Source: Cryptomeria japonica
Lineage: Eukaryota; Streptophyta; Pinopsida; Cupressales; Cupressaceae
Assembly (NCBI RefSeq): GCF_030272615.1
Contig: NC_081413.1
Location: 442,455,038-442,519,037 of the forward strand
DNA length: 64,000 nt
Direction of reading: 5' to 3'
Both the position numbers and the translations under genes were made by a program. The notes below the pieces were generated by a model. It did not search any database. It was not told where the DNA came from and saw only the letters and a list, made by a program, of their open reading frames with translations. Of this stretch, positions 24,230 through 36,110 are shown in pieces. Within the stretch, counting starts at the first letter, position 1. Each line of letters starts with the position of its first letter.

Positions 24230-24850
24230 ATAAGTACCTTATTCCTACACAAATTCTTTGTTTCTTTGTCAGCCACTACTATAAAAATTTCGGAGCCCAG
24301 GATTCATTATTCAAACATTAAACCGTCAAAATTTTTATAGCTTTAAACCATCAATCTAAATTCAACAAAATAAAAAACTCACCTTAGCTTGTTTTTTATG
24401 GTACCCTATTTGATGATCTCGGTTTGTTCTCCTTCAGGCGGACGTATTTAAGCATCAGGAGAGCGGTGGGCAGCAATCAGATGAGCTTTTGTGGAAGGGG
24501 AGCGGCGAGGCGGCAAGAAGCTAGGGTTGTTTTATCATCTACCATTGAACACCATGAAAAAATTTAACCGAGTCATCATCTACTATTTAATGCCATGACA
24601 AAGTTTAACTCGGCACGTAAATAAGTGCTGGCTGTATTTGAGATCAATGTTTGGGTAAATATAATGTCGCGTCCAACCCTCCTTTTTACAGTTGCTGACA
24701 AGTTTCTTGTAGAGTACGTACACGTCAGTGTAAAATAATATTATTATTTTATCACTCACTTGAATTTTCTCTATCAAAACCTTGTCGTGAGATTTGTATG
24801 AGATGCATGAGACAATCTTGGTGGGCAATACCCACGTTAAATAGCCTAAG
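24230..24850. repeat. First copy, right part, of the 1.7-kb tandem duplication
   Basis: It resumes the host sequence interrupted by the gypsy element and matches 25904-26508. Shared blocks include AAGTACCTTATTCCT, AAACATTAAACCGTCAAA and GCAGCAATCAGATGAGCTTTT. No gene is recognised. Confidence 0.88.
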
Positions 24851-26508
24851 TCATATAGCTGGTGCATAAAAACAAGATAATAGAATAACAATAAAGTCTC
24901 TTAAAGGACAAGAACAACACTAATATCTTGCCAATTAAATGTGCGATATATGTAAAACTCCAAATAGTAAAATTTTAATAAAGCTAATACTTTAGTTTAC
25001 ATGACATCAAATAATTGTGTTCAGTACCAATCCCAGTATCTTAAATATATTGGGAGATTGGTACTAAAAGAAAACGAAAACAAGATCCACATAAAAAGCT
25101 TTAGTCATTCAGAAAAGTAGCAGGATATCCATCATGTATTGTGCTCCCTGCAATAGAATGACTATGTTTCAGGAGTTCAATCTAAATTCATAATCACCAT
25201 TGTTGAGTCATATACTCGACTTTCTAATGCTTTTCCATCATTTGGGTTGATTTAGTGTGCTGGTATATAGACAGTGAGCGATTTAATTGTGTACAATGTA
25301 ATGGGAATAACTTTGTACATGAATTATCAAACTCACCAAACAGTGGTCGGGAAAAATGTTTCCTTTTCATTTGTGTTTGATTTCTCTATCACTCACATGT
25401 TTATCATTTGGGTATATTGGACTTGAAGCTTGCTTAATTTTGATATCTCCAACACAGAGAAATACCTAAGCATTTAGATGCTTTTCATTAAATTGTTTGT
25501 CCCTTGAAACTTGTAAAATATTCATTTTGTTTTAATCCAATTTGGTCTTCCATTAGAAAAATAGTTTTATTTCTTGGTTTGTAATTTGCTTCTGCGATTG
25601 GGAGATTTGGTGCGTTCAACTTTATATCAAATTTGTGAAACATTGGTTTAGATATGAGGTACCCTAATCATTCAAAGTTGTTGATTGGCTTGGTTTCTAA
25701 TAAGCAATGTTATATATAGCTTCAGCTAGAGAGTGTAATGGAGTGAAGGCATCATAGCAACCAAAGATTGCAGGTAGGAAAGAAGAAGAAAGGGCATGGA
25801 AGCAAGCTTATTAAAGAAACAAATAACTATCCCTGCGTAGCAACAACATTTGAAAAAAAAATAATATAAGAAAATCAAAGGGGCAGTGATAAACGTTATG
25901 ATAAGTACCTTATTCCTGCGCAAATTCTTTGTTTCTTTGTTAGTCGCTACTGTAAAAAATTTGGAGCCCTAGATTCATCATTCAAACATTAAACCGTCAA
26001 AAAAATTTCAGCTTTAAACCATCAATTTGTAATTCAACAAAATAAGAAACTCACCTTACCTTATTTTTTTATGGTGCCCTTTTTGATGATCCGGGTTTGT
26101 TCTCCTTCATGTGGATGTATTTAAGCATCAGGAGAGTGATGGGCAGCAATCAGATGAGCTTTTGCAGAAGGGGAGCGATGAGGTGGCAAGTAGCTAGGGT
26201 TGTTTTTATCATCTACCATTGAACGTCACAAAAAAATTTAATCGAGTCATCGTCTATTATTAAACACCACAACAAAGTTTAACTCAGCACGTAAATAGAT
26301 GCTGGCAGTATTTGAGATCAATATTTGGGTAAATATGATGTCGCGTCCAACCCTCCTTAGTACGTACGCGTCAGTGTAAATTTTTTTTATTATTTTATCA
26401 CTCACCTGAATTTTCTCTCTCAAAACCTAACCTTGCCGTGAGATTTGTATGAGATGCATGAGACAATCCCGATAGACAATGCCCACATTAAATAACCGCT
26501 AAATATAC
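24851..26508. repeat. Second, uninterrupted copy of the 1.7-kb tandem duplication
   Basis: It matches 10668-11738 joined to 24235-24850. It preserves the empty gypsy target as ATGATAAGTACC around 25899-25910, which confirms the insertion boundaries independently. No coding potential is seen; the minus-strand ORF at 25726-25923 lies within this non-coding repeat. Confidence 0.9.
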
Positions 26509-26925
26509 ACACATTTCCCTGTCATTGACGTAATGGGCGTTCGGCGCTAAAAAGTCTTATTCGATGGAAATACAAGCAAGTCAATGTGATTTTATGGTGG
26601 GATTTGAATGTTCACATCAAATATGGAGGGAAAACACTAGAAAAAAGAAGGTTGTACGCGAGGTTATTATAAGTTTTTTGATTATATAAAAATATTCCTA
26701 GTAAATGATAAATGGCACTACCGTATTTTGAAGAATTTTTGTGAAGTTCTAAGATTCTTTTTCGTAAATACGAGCATTGAATAGACTCAAAGGTAGACTT
26801 TGGATAGATGACAGGTTGGACTTAATAGGCTTCTAGAATATCTTTAAATATTATAAAATATCAGTTTTTAAAATTCATAATTTAAGGAAAACATTGTAAG
26901 AACAGTTCCTGTTCGATTAACGTTT
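26509..26925. repeat. Partial copy of the right end of the ERF-containing unit
   Basis: Blocks here recur at about 36715-36870 and 56640-57110: a GTCATTGACRTAATGG block, GGAAATACAAG, and a stretch with TGAATAGACWCAA, GGTAGACTTTG and TTCTAGAATATCTTTAAAT. It appears to be the remnant end of an upstream unit of the same segmental duplication. Confidence 0.7.
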
Positions 26926-28628
26926 AATGAGGAATTCAAGAAACTAAATAAAACTTAAATGCATATGTTTTAGAAATATTACACAAATATGAATATAATA
27001 TATTTTAAAATAATAAAGGAGGTCAGTGCTTTTAGTTCTAAGGTTTGATAAAAAAACATATTTTGTTTAAAAAAATATTTGAATCTATATTATGTGGACT
27101 TAAATGGTATTAAAAAATATTGATAAAATTTGTTGTGTTGGGCATAGAGGTGAGAGTATTAATGTTAATGAAATTATTTTCAAAAGATTGGTAGTTAATG
27201 TAAAATATCTTACAATTACAAGGCTATACATTAATTTTATAGTAAGTCTCATTTTGAGATTCATAACAAATCTTCATGATAATCATATTAGAAGTGAAGG
27301 ATAGGGGGACTATGGTGTATAAAAATATCAAAGGTGCAAGTATTATGATGCTCATTTCATAAAAAAATAATATGAAGTGAGCTGCTTTTCATATTTATAT
27401 TGGGCTAGTTCAATATATGTTTAAAAATTAGCTTCATGATCTATTTTTAGTCTTGATAGTGATGTTTTAACTTAGAGATTGATGAAGTAACATATTATTT
27501 CTCTTTCTATAGGATAGGCATATATTTTAGTAACAATCACATGTTGTCAAGTAGTTTGCATAAAATTTTAGAAGCTTCTTAATGATAATTTAGTTTCTTA
27601 TGAAAGGTATTTCTATCTTGTATCCTTTCAATTTATAAGATATAAAGGTAAATTTCAGCCTACATCATTATTGAAATAATTTGTAATTAGTTAAGATCTA
27701 GTTATGGTGATGTGGAGTTGTTTAAGATCTCCAATTTAATAAAATGGGTTCAATTAGGTTTCTAGCTTAACAATCATGGGATCTAAAAGTTAATCTCAAT
27801 TTAGGAATGTAATAGCATTTGAGATGCTTGACAAAATTGTAAGATAGAATTAAACATGTTGTCCAATAACATTCACCAATTTATGGCATGACATTAGGAC
27901 TAATATAGAACATCTTGAGAGGATCTAGATAAGATAAATTGTATTTTCTTTGTTGAGAGGATAATCATGTGATGTTATGAAAAAATATTATAAGACTTCT
28001 CTTCAGATTTCGGTGTTACAATTTGACTAATATAAGAATCATTTTTTGGGGATTCGAAAAATTATATATGATTTTGTGATTTTTCTTTGATGATTTCACA
28101 TATAAATTTCTCTATTTATTGGGTTCTTAGATGGAGTTTTCATAGTTTATCAATTGTAGGTATTGATATTCAATGAATATGACTCCACATTCAACTGTTC
28201 ATATAGCCTCCTATGAAGGGTGTGTGTTTAGATTTTATTTCAACTAATATTGTTATTCACAATACATTAGTTTGAAGTTTGAAGATTAGATTTTAAAAAA
28301 ATAAAAGTTTTATTCAAGATGTATTATTATATTATGAAGAATGATTCTTGACTATGAATTATTTTAGATAATAATTCTTGTATATATGTCTTCCTTTCAA
28401 CGTCTGAACTCTTATTTTATAGAAAAATAATATTCTTTCTAAGGGAAGATGAAGAGTACATCTAAATTAGAGATAGAAAGAAATAATGGCAGTAACATAA
28501 TTTGGCAAGCACCATCCAGCTATTAAAAGGCGACAAACACCACCAAGATGGCATAGGCATAGCAAATCATGTTGGTAACCAACAATTAAACTCGCCCAAC
28601 CAAAAATAAAATTAGCAATACTTTAAAA

Positions 28629-28685
28629 CCATATCCATATCCATATCCATATCCATATCCAAATCCAAATCCAAATCCAAATCCA
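28629..28685. repeat. Hexanucleotide microsatellite (ATATCC then AAATCC)
   Basis: About five ATATCC units pass directly into about five AAATCC units. On the minus strand this gives a WIWIWI reading that is not a protein. The duplicate unit has only a trace of this motif near its 52143 insertion junction, so the array seems specific to this copy. Confidence 0.9.
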
Positions 28686-28966
28686 ATAAGTAAATAAGAA
28701 TTTGAAATTGCAAGAGCAATCCCAATGATCGCACAAGGTAAGAAAAATACGTAAATCCAAATGACTTGACATTACAGAGTCAAAGGAAACTAAAATTTCT
28801 AAATTTACTAAAATGCCAAAGGTAATGAGAAATTCATATGTGAAGTCTGCCCGTGTCATTCCGTGCATTGATAAATACGCTCACTCAGAACTCCACCTCC
28901 ATTAGCAGGCCCAAAACCCAGATTTAGTTTAAAAAATTACAATTCACCTAATAAATTGCTCATGCC

Positions 28967-31900
28967 CTAACTTTGGATGGACAATGCAGCCAGCTGGCGT
29001 CGCTGCTGCCTTGTAAATCCAGAATACCGCTGACAAACATCATAAGGTAGGTAGCCATCATTATTGACTACTTGCATATTCTCCCAAATGTCGGCGAACT
29101 CAGACAAACATGGTGCGGAATAAAGCAAGTCAGAATTAGCGGCGACCCGCGGTAAGCCTGGCATTTCATGAGTTGGTGGCAAAAAGGAATCTGTTAATCT
29201 TGGATTATTCATACTGCTACCATTCTCAACATTTTTCTGATTTTGAATTCACACAGAGGGAGGCTTCCTCTGGAAAGTTCAGTTTGGCTCTCCTGCCCCT
29301 GAATTTTAGAGCAGCATCGTCGTAGGCTTTGGCTGCATCTTCTGGTGTGGAGAAAGTGCCGAGCCAAACACGAACTCTTTTGTTAGGGTCTCTGATTTCT
29401 GCAGCCCATTTGCCCCAGGGTCTCTCTCTCACTCCTCTGTAACGCCTCTTCCTCTCTTGCTGCTCCACATTATTCCAATTCGCTTCTGTCACCACACGCT
29501 GCTCATAATCTTTTCTTCTCAATATATCCTTCTCTGACCCACTCTTTTCCTGGTTTCTTTCAATACTGTTTGCGTCTACACACAACACTCACCCATCACA
29601 AATAAAAGCATTACAATTGGGAAAAAATCGCTCAATCAGGCTCATATTTACTGAAATCAATGAATCTTAACTGCACAATATCTCTACACTGTAAATTCTT
29701 GTTGGCTTGTCAATTATCTCATTATTGTATGTGGTGTGTGAATTTTCAGGACTGCGATAAATGCGATTGGATTCGTAAGCATTTTTTGAGCTCCTATAAT
29801 GTAAGAGGTGAGACTTTAGCACCCATAGCACCCATTTTTCTAGTTCTAGTAATTTATTTTTCCCATTATTCGACTAATGTTATTGAATACGGGCCTGACT
29901 CTTTTTACTATGTATAGGACACAGTTTATTTGATCTTTTTTGAGTTGTTTTGAAACATTTTAATTATCATTTTTTAGTAAACTTTATACATGTCAAAATA
30001 TGAAGAGAGATCTAGTTGTATGGAAAGAGATCCAGTTTTGTTGTATGACTATATGTTTTTTGGAGCTTAAATTCTTAGAGATAATTCTTAAATGCTTCTG
30101 ATTTGAAATCATACAAGCTAACAAAATCTTTGAGGAGGAGGTAGCTCATTAGAAAGAAGTTATCAGTAAGACAAAATATTATTATTATATATTTATATTT
30201 ATATCTATATATATATATTTTGTTTCAAGTTCAAGGTTTTGTGTTATAGTTTTGGTTATCACACTCTTCTTTCTTTTTTTTTGTTTTTGTTTTGTTTCAT
30301 AGCAATTATTTCAGGAAATATGACATCTGTTATGTTAATTCTTATCTCTAAAGAGAAAATTTATCTATTAATGCGTTAAAAATTGTAATTGATATTTGTA
30401 AAAAATTGTACAACTACAATATGTAAAAACAACTGATGTAAGTGTATTCATGATATTAAAAAATACGAGATAAAATAAATATGAAAAAAAAAATGAATCT
30501 ATGTTTTTATTCAAGGTTCAATTAATTAGTTAATATTTTGTACGATAAGTGGCAAAGTTAATTCTAAGTAAGCATGAAAATACACATCAATGCATATTAA
30601 AATGCACATATTACAAAATTGTAAACATTGAGATTTTTTTTTAAATGTAAATTTATTTTAAAGTTAATATGATATGATTTTTGACAAACTTGGTAAGCCT
30701 TAGTGGTTAAATAATTTTTTTAGGTAAAGATGTGACTAACAAGCATGTTATAAAGGAATTTTGAGGTAATCTATTCAAAAAATTTATGATGTAGTGCTAT
30801 TAGTCAATATTTTTATAGATCTCACAACTATTAAAATAAATAAATTAGATGACTTGTGGTAGATTTATGCTTAGTCAAATTGTTGTAATATGTTATATAA
30901 GGATAAAGATATTATATTATATATTTTAACTTTTTTTCATAAAAAAAAATGAATTATGTAAAATTTTGTTAAATAAAAAAAAAAAATTGAGATATATGCA
31001 AGAAAAATAAAAACAAAGAAATTTGTTAAAACAAGCCTAAGTTAAAAAATCACTTTTTTTAAAGATAGTAACAAAAATCAATATAAATTAATGACTTCTA
31101 ACAGTAAAATAATAATTAAGAGGTAATTAATTAGAGCTAGAAGCATTGACTTTAAAGAAAGAGGGAGACATAAGAAATGTGAATGATAATAATAATTAAA
31201 AATTGAATGTTAGAATGTGCAATATTTTCATTTTAATGAGTTTGATTAATATTAACTGAAATATTACAATAAAGAAGCTGAAATGAAAATGTGAATGTTT
31301 AATTCAATTTCTATTTCATTAAAATGGAATGTGAGAATAGTGAATATTACATTGATTGTGATGACATATTATAAAAAATTGTTCATCAATTTAGATGAAA
31401 ATAACAACTCGACTATCACTCTCATGAACCAAAAGGCATGGATACTATTAATAAAGCAAACGATTGTGAGATGAAAAATATTAATAAAGCACTACCACTT
31501 AGAAAGAAGTTATTTTTAAATATATGTTATGAAAAATTATCGTGTGACATTCAATGAAGATGAGTGCATAATCAGATATAATTCAGAAAAGAAATTAGTT
31601 ATTGCAAGAATATAAATGATAGATGATAGGATGTTTTTTCTCTATCTAACTCATGGAAATTAAGCATTAAAAATTAGATAACTTAAGAAAATCTATTATC
31701 AAAGATATGGCTATCTTAGTTTTAGTGGATTACTTTTACCCAACAAAATGAGTATGATTGAAATATTTTGTTTTATTGAAGATACGAAAGAAGTGTGTAA
31801 GAGTATATTTTTTTTATTTATTTTTTCGATGGGGGTGCGAGCCTTAGGCTAAAATCTCTTCGGCTAAGAACCAAGGACTGAGAGGTATCCATTTAGCTAA

Positions 31901-34042
31901 ATTCATCCAGGGTGGTGGGCTCATTTGGAGCCATTCAACTTTACCAATAGACCAAGGGTCCATTGATGAAGAGCATATTTTTGACGAATAATGTAGAATT
32001 AGATTTTTAAGTTGTAAATTAAAAGATTTAAACAATACCTTGATACAAATTATAATGGATATAGATTTGTTTGGCCTCATGAAAACAATTTCATTGAAAA
32101 ATTCAATGTATTTTTAATCTTTGTTAATGATTACTCAACAAAAATTGAGGGATCTATATTGATTAACTACAAATTAGGCATTATTTGCTTAATTTGTAGG
32201 ATTTAAAAGGTTCATTGAAAAACAGAGTGATAATTACATTATTTTAATCAACTTAGATAATGAAGGTAAATATAAATTTAATAAATATTTATATTTTTAC
32301 AAACATAAGGGAACTGATAGAGTTTACTATATACTTCATTACACAAAAAATGGAGTTCTAGATTAAACATTGTAAGCATTGTCAACATGACAACACTATA
32401 ATGAAATAAAAAAATCGCACATGATTTTTTTAGATATAAGTAGCATATACAATTGTACATATTCTAAATATGAGTCCTACGAAAGAGTTTAAAGAAATTG
32501 CTTCAAATTAATAGTTGTTTGGAATTGGGTCAAAGGTTGACTATTTGAGGGTGTTTCAATGTGTTGCTTAAAGTTTAATGTTTGATCATAAAATATTTAA
32601 ATACATTTTCTCTAGATATCAATGAAAAAAAAAATACATGCTTTGTGATCTAGTAGGTATGAAATAAGTGATACACAGAGATGTGATAATTAAAAATGAA
32701 ATATAAGACACTTATAAAAAGTCAAGGGAAAATCAAATTATAATTGATGTAGTTATGAATAAGATGAACTTAAATGCTGAAAAGTGGAAATAAAAAAATC
32801 CATGTAAATATCAGAGGGAGAAAAGAAATATCCATGTTTCTATATTAGATTCAAATTTCATTAAAATGATATTGGTTTCACAAAGAAAAGTGAACTATGT
32901 CTTGAGCACCAAATTATAGAAGAAAAAGATCCACATATATATGAGCAAGTTCAAGAAAATGAGTAGATTGAAGAAATGAATAGTGAAATAGAAACAACTG
33001 AAAAAAATGATACAGTTGATACTTGATTTGGTCTAATTATCAATAGTATGAAAATAGTTGGTATAATGTGGGTGTACAAGACTAAATATAAATTTGGTGG
33101 AGTCTTTAATAAGAAAAAGTGTGGATGGATACCATCAGATTAATATTAGCTTTGACAACTAAATAGATTAGATAATTTATCATATAGATATCAAGAGTAA
33201 TGATGAAGAGGTTAATGTAACACAATGTAAAGGTTTCAATTTTTTTTTTAAAAGAACACTATCTGTATAGATTTAATGTATGATTTGAAGTAGACACTAA
33301 GAACATGTTTACCCATAGATTCATATCTATAGTAAAAAGATTTTTGGAAGAAACAAGGTTAGCACACTTGTATATGTAGATGTTCTTATCTAAAGTGAAA
33401 TCAATTCAATTTTGTTTGTAGAGTTTAGAGTTGTCATGACCACAAAATTTCAGATAACAATTTGCAGAGGGACATAAAATATGCAACAAAAAAACTCCCA
33501 AACTAAAAACCATCATAAAAATACTAAATAAAATTTAAAAACTGAAAAAATAATGACTCCTATTTTTTGAGAATTTTTTTCGAAATGGTCCTTCCATTAA
33601 ACAACTATATATGTATACATATACATTGTGAGTGAATTTGACTGCTTTATAAGATGAGAACTAAAATTTAACTACTATAAACTTTAAACATCCTGTAGAT
33701 TCCATTCATCTGCCTAACGTTACAAATCGCTAATAGTTTTATGGATTTATTCAAGGGACTATTGCCAATGTTTCAAGATTTGAATTACTCTAAGAACGTC
33801 AAAGAAAGAGCAGCAAAACTCTGTAGTAAATGAGACGCAAAAGAAAACAGGCAAAAATCACCAGTTTCTCGGTCGATGCAGTAGATGGGTGTTGTCGATG
33901 CCGTCAAAGAGTGCTCGTGATCTCTTTGTCTCTGTCTCTGTCTCTTGACGGTGGAGAGGAATTGGGTATTATTATTGTTAACATCGAGAATGACCCGCTC
34001 TGGATTCGAACCCTGATCCGATCCATTTTCGTGTATGGCCAT
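28967..34042 (-). CDS. AP2/ERF transcription factor, two exons with a 4.3-kb intron
   Basis: Plant ERF factors bind GCC-box-type promoter elements in the nucleus and control stress, hormone and developmental genes. Exon 1 (34042-33862) starts at the first ATG after an in-frame TAG and encodes 60 residues ([15 protein letters not shown]..., with an Arg/Gln-rich [11 protein letters not shown] stretch). It ends at a GTGATT donor in phase 1. Exon 2 begins at 29575 after a TTGTGTGTAG acceptor; the phases agree and give ...[11 protein letters not shown]. The AP2 domain (about residues 105-162) has [17 protein letters not shown] and WLGTF, with the Ala and Asp typical of the ERF rather than the DREB subfamily; group X (ABR1-like) is my best guess. 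The AP2 frame ends at TGA 29226-29228. An 81-codon frame with ERF-like C-terminal composition (28967-29212, ending [10 protein letters not shown]) follows in another frame. A 64-nt intron (donor GTGTGAATT, acceptor TTAACAG) would join them; otherwise it is a frameshift. Confidence 0.75.
31600..33430 (+). pseudogene. Degenerate copia pol in the ERF intron (copy 1)
   Basis: Scattered frames give a GAG-pre-integrase remnant ([11 protein letters not shown], then [10 protein letters not shown], about 31630-31800), an integrase remnant (DLFGLMKT, then FVNDYSTK, about 32060-32150), a [10 protein letters not shown] segment near 32537 and RT remnants ([18 protein letters not shown] near 33050, [10 protein letters not shown] near 33370). 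Many frameshifts and stops break it. The same decayed element is present in copy 2 (53940-55770), so it was inserted before the segmental duplication. No LTRs are assigned. Confidence 0.72.
31832..31972. other. Short GC-richer insertion inside the decayed copia
   Basis: About 140 bp starting GATGGGGGTGCGAGCC interrupts the copia integrase remnant. It is clearly more GC-rich than its surroundings and is absent from the colinear place in copy 2 (about 54000-54190). It could be a small mobile element; no tRNA-like or terminal features are evident. Confidence 0.35.
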
Positions 34043-34173
34043 TTTGTAGTTCACCTAAAATCCAAGCTCTGAGCAGGGCATCAAAATAATAGCAAACAGC
34101 TATGATGAAGTATTGTGATTACACAAGGGTTTTGTGAATTCATGGCAGCGCTCGACAGTCTTCGACGACTTTA

Positions 34174-34224
34174 AAGACTCGAGTCTTCCAAGTCTTCGCA
34201 AGGGTTAAAGGATTTGACGGTCAA
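34174..34224 (-). promoter_or_regulatory. Palindromes upstream of the ERF start, including paired W-box cores
   Basis: About 130-180 bp upstream of the ERF ATG lie a perfect 14-bp palindrome AAGACTCGAGTCTT (34174-34187) and TTGACGGTCAA (34214-34224). The latter holds inverted TGAC cores, one of them a TTGACC W-box on the minus strand. W-boxes are bound by WRKY factors and are common in promoters of stress-induced ERFs. Function here is inferred from position and sequence only. Confidence 0.4.
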
Positions 34225-34239
34225 CCATTCATGCTTTTT

Positions 34240-34600
34240 TTGTCATTAAATACCTTGCAATTTATCTCTCACCATGCTATGTGCAATGGATGTGAGGAGA
34301 GGATGAAATAAAAACTATGATTAAAAAATTCTCTTTAATTAATATATTAAGGTAATGGGAGTATTTTATATGCTGCATAGACAATTTGTAATCATGGACG
34401 GTTTGTTATTTAATATCAGATTATTTATATTTCATCATGTTATGTGCAATGGTTGCATCAATAGAAATATGTAAGTGTTTACTATCCTCTCATTTTCAGA
34501 CTCAGCCATTGATGGTTTCATCATTTAATTATTTTTCAATTTATGTCTCATCATCTTATGTGTAGTGGTGGTCTAAATAGTGTAGACAATAAAATAAATA
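34240..34600. repeat. Three imperfect repeats of about 150 bp
   Basis: Segments around 34240-34310, 34400-34460 and 34520-34590 share a TTATYTYTCATCATSYTATGTG-like core followed by CAATGG or AGTGGT. They are diverged. They sit upstream of the ERF promoter, outside any ORF. Confidence 0.55.
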
Positions 34601-35820
34601 TAAAGAATTTGTAAATAAAAATAAATTAAAAGAAACAAATCAAATGTTAAACATTATACTTTATAGTAGAGAAAACAACAACAAATTGGATGAATTAAAA
34701 AATAAAAATAGACACTAAAAAAATAAAAAATACATTTGTAAAATTCATCCAAATTCTTAAATATTATCTTTGAAAGTGAAAAAATAATCTTCAATTTCAA
34801 AACAATTAAAATTCTTCATCTACCACAAATTTATAGACCATCTATTTAGCCTTAATGCCCTAGCCGTCTCATTTAATTTTCACAATTAACATAAATATTT
34901 TAATGTCATGGATTCTCATTTTTGTAGCTTATTTCTGATCTCTTGAGTTTAACCTAATTTATGTAATAGTGAAATTGAAATTGAAATTCGTGTGAATGGA
35001 TGTTAATGCTCAAGACAAGTTTGTCCTTGAAATCTTGCTGTATTATCTCCTTCACTTGTGAGTCTCGTGATAAATCAAGACCTCCTTTTGTCATTTTGCT
35101 TGTTGACAGTTCCATTTTGATGTCACTCACATAATGCATGTTGGGCAACTGGATGGGAATACAAGCAAGTCAATATGATTTTAACGCTCAATAATATGAA
35201 AAGGAGGAGCTATGTTTTTCATCCAACGGCGTGCAATACTGGAGAAGGGAAGCAAGACGATCCAAAAAAGTTTCAACCGTTCATACTTTTATCGGTACAT
35301 GTTCGCCGTTTTTCACATCTTGTCCTTCACTTTTTCTCACGCCTCTTTGCGTTTCTTATTCAAATCTTATTCAAGCCTAGGAGCTTAGTGAAAGTTTGAC
35401 TTGAATGATTATTCGTGTCATAATTGCATAGGTTATAAAGAAAGATATAATAAAGTCATAGTTGTATTTTTAGTTTTGAACAGTTTTCTTGTTAGTTATG
35501 GCTGTTTGTATTACTTGCTTCAATTTGAGGGTATGTTATAATTTTTGGGTCAGTTTCTAATGCTGTAGTTAATTTTTTATTGACAATTTATTAACTATGC
35601 TCTCTTATATAATTTATATATTCATATTATTTGAATATAAAAAAAATCATAGTTGTATTAATATATTAAGTAAAATAATAATAAATCAATATATAATATT
35701 AATTCATTAAGCAAAGTATTTATATTCTTTTTTATTACATTGATAGACAATTGTATATTTATAAGATGGCTATACATATAGAAATATTAGTATTAATAAA
35801 TAGAGAGAGAGAGGTGAATA
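34601..35820. other. AT-rich upstream part of ERF unit copy 1
   Basis: No gene is recognised. 34620-34925 and 35040-35195 have counterparts at about 56270-56560 and 56560-56755 in copy 2, including a CTCATTTAATTTTCACAA block. The ORFs at 34954-35148 and 35175-35399 show no recognised domain. Confidence 0.5.
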
Positions 35821-35821
<1 letters not shown>

Positions 35822-35862
<41 letters not shown>

Positions 35863-36110
35863 CGTGTCATTTCCTACCCCTTCCCCCTCTCACCACCCTC
35901 TATCTCTCCATCTGTCCATCTCTCTTGTTCTCACTCTTATTGTCTCCATATCCATCTCTATCATTGTCTCCCTCTTTTTATCTCTATTTCTTACTCCCGT
36001 TGTCTCCCTCTTTCTAGATCTATTTCTCCCTCTCCCTCTCCCTCTCCCTCTCCCTCTCTCCTTCCATCTCTCCCTCTGTATATATTTATATATCTCTCTC
36101 GCCCACCTTT
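35822..36110 (+). repeat. Polypyrimidine tract with (CT)n and (CCCTCT)n microsatellites
   Basis: The plus strand is almost purely C/T for nearly 290 bp. It begins with an uninterrupted CT array of about 18 units (35825-35861), is broken by a CACGTG motif, and includes a CCCTCT array at about 36029-36060. The 88- and 92-codon ORFs through it are low-complexity Ser/Leu/Pro readings, not genes. Confidence 0.9.

Larger units (their letters stand above)
29576..33861 (-). other. Proposed ERF intron invaded by a decayed copia element
   Basis: The interval between the matched donor (33861-33860, GT) and acceptor (29577-29576, AG) is about 4.3 kb and AT-rich. It contains no other gene. Its centre (about 31600-33430) holds decayed copia pol on the plus strand, antisense to the ERF. 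The 85-codon ORF at 29660-29917 has no recognised domain. Confidence 0.55.

Noticed and set aside
27104-27304. A 66-codon ORF at the start of ERF unit copy 1 as a real gene.
   Set aside because: The same sequence in copy 2 (about 46545) is broken, and the reading is hydrophobic AT-rich noise with no domain.
29576-29660. A 17-nt intron joining an ATG near 29630 directly to the AP2 exon.
   Set aside because: Seventeen nucleotides is far too short for spliceosomal removal, and the phase does not fit.
33785-33861. Extending the exon 1 ORF past the splice donor to its stop at 33785, giving an 89-codon single-exon protein.
   Set aside because: The phase-matched donor and acceptor joining to the AP2 exon give a better model, and the residues beyond the donor lose the charged composition.
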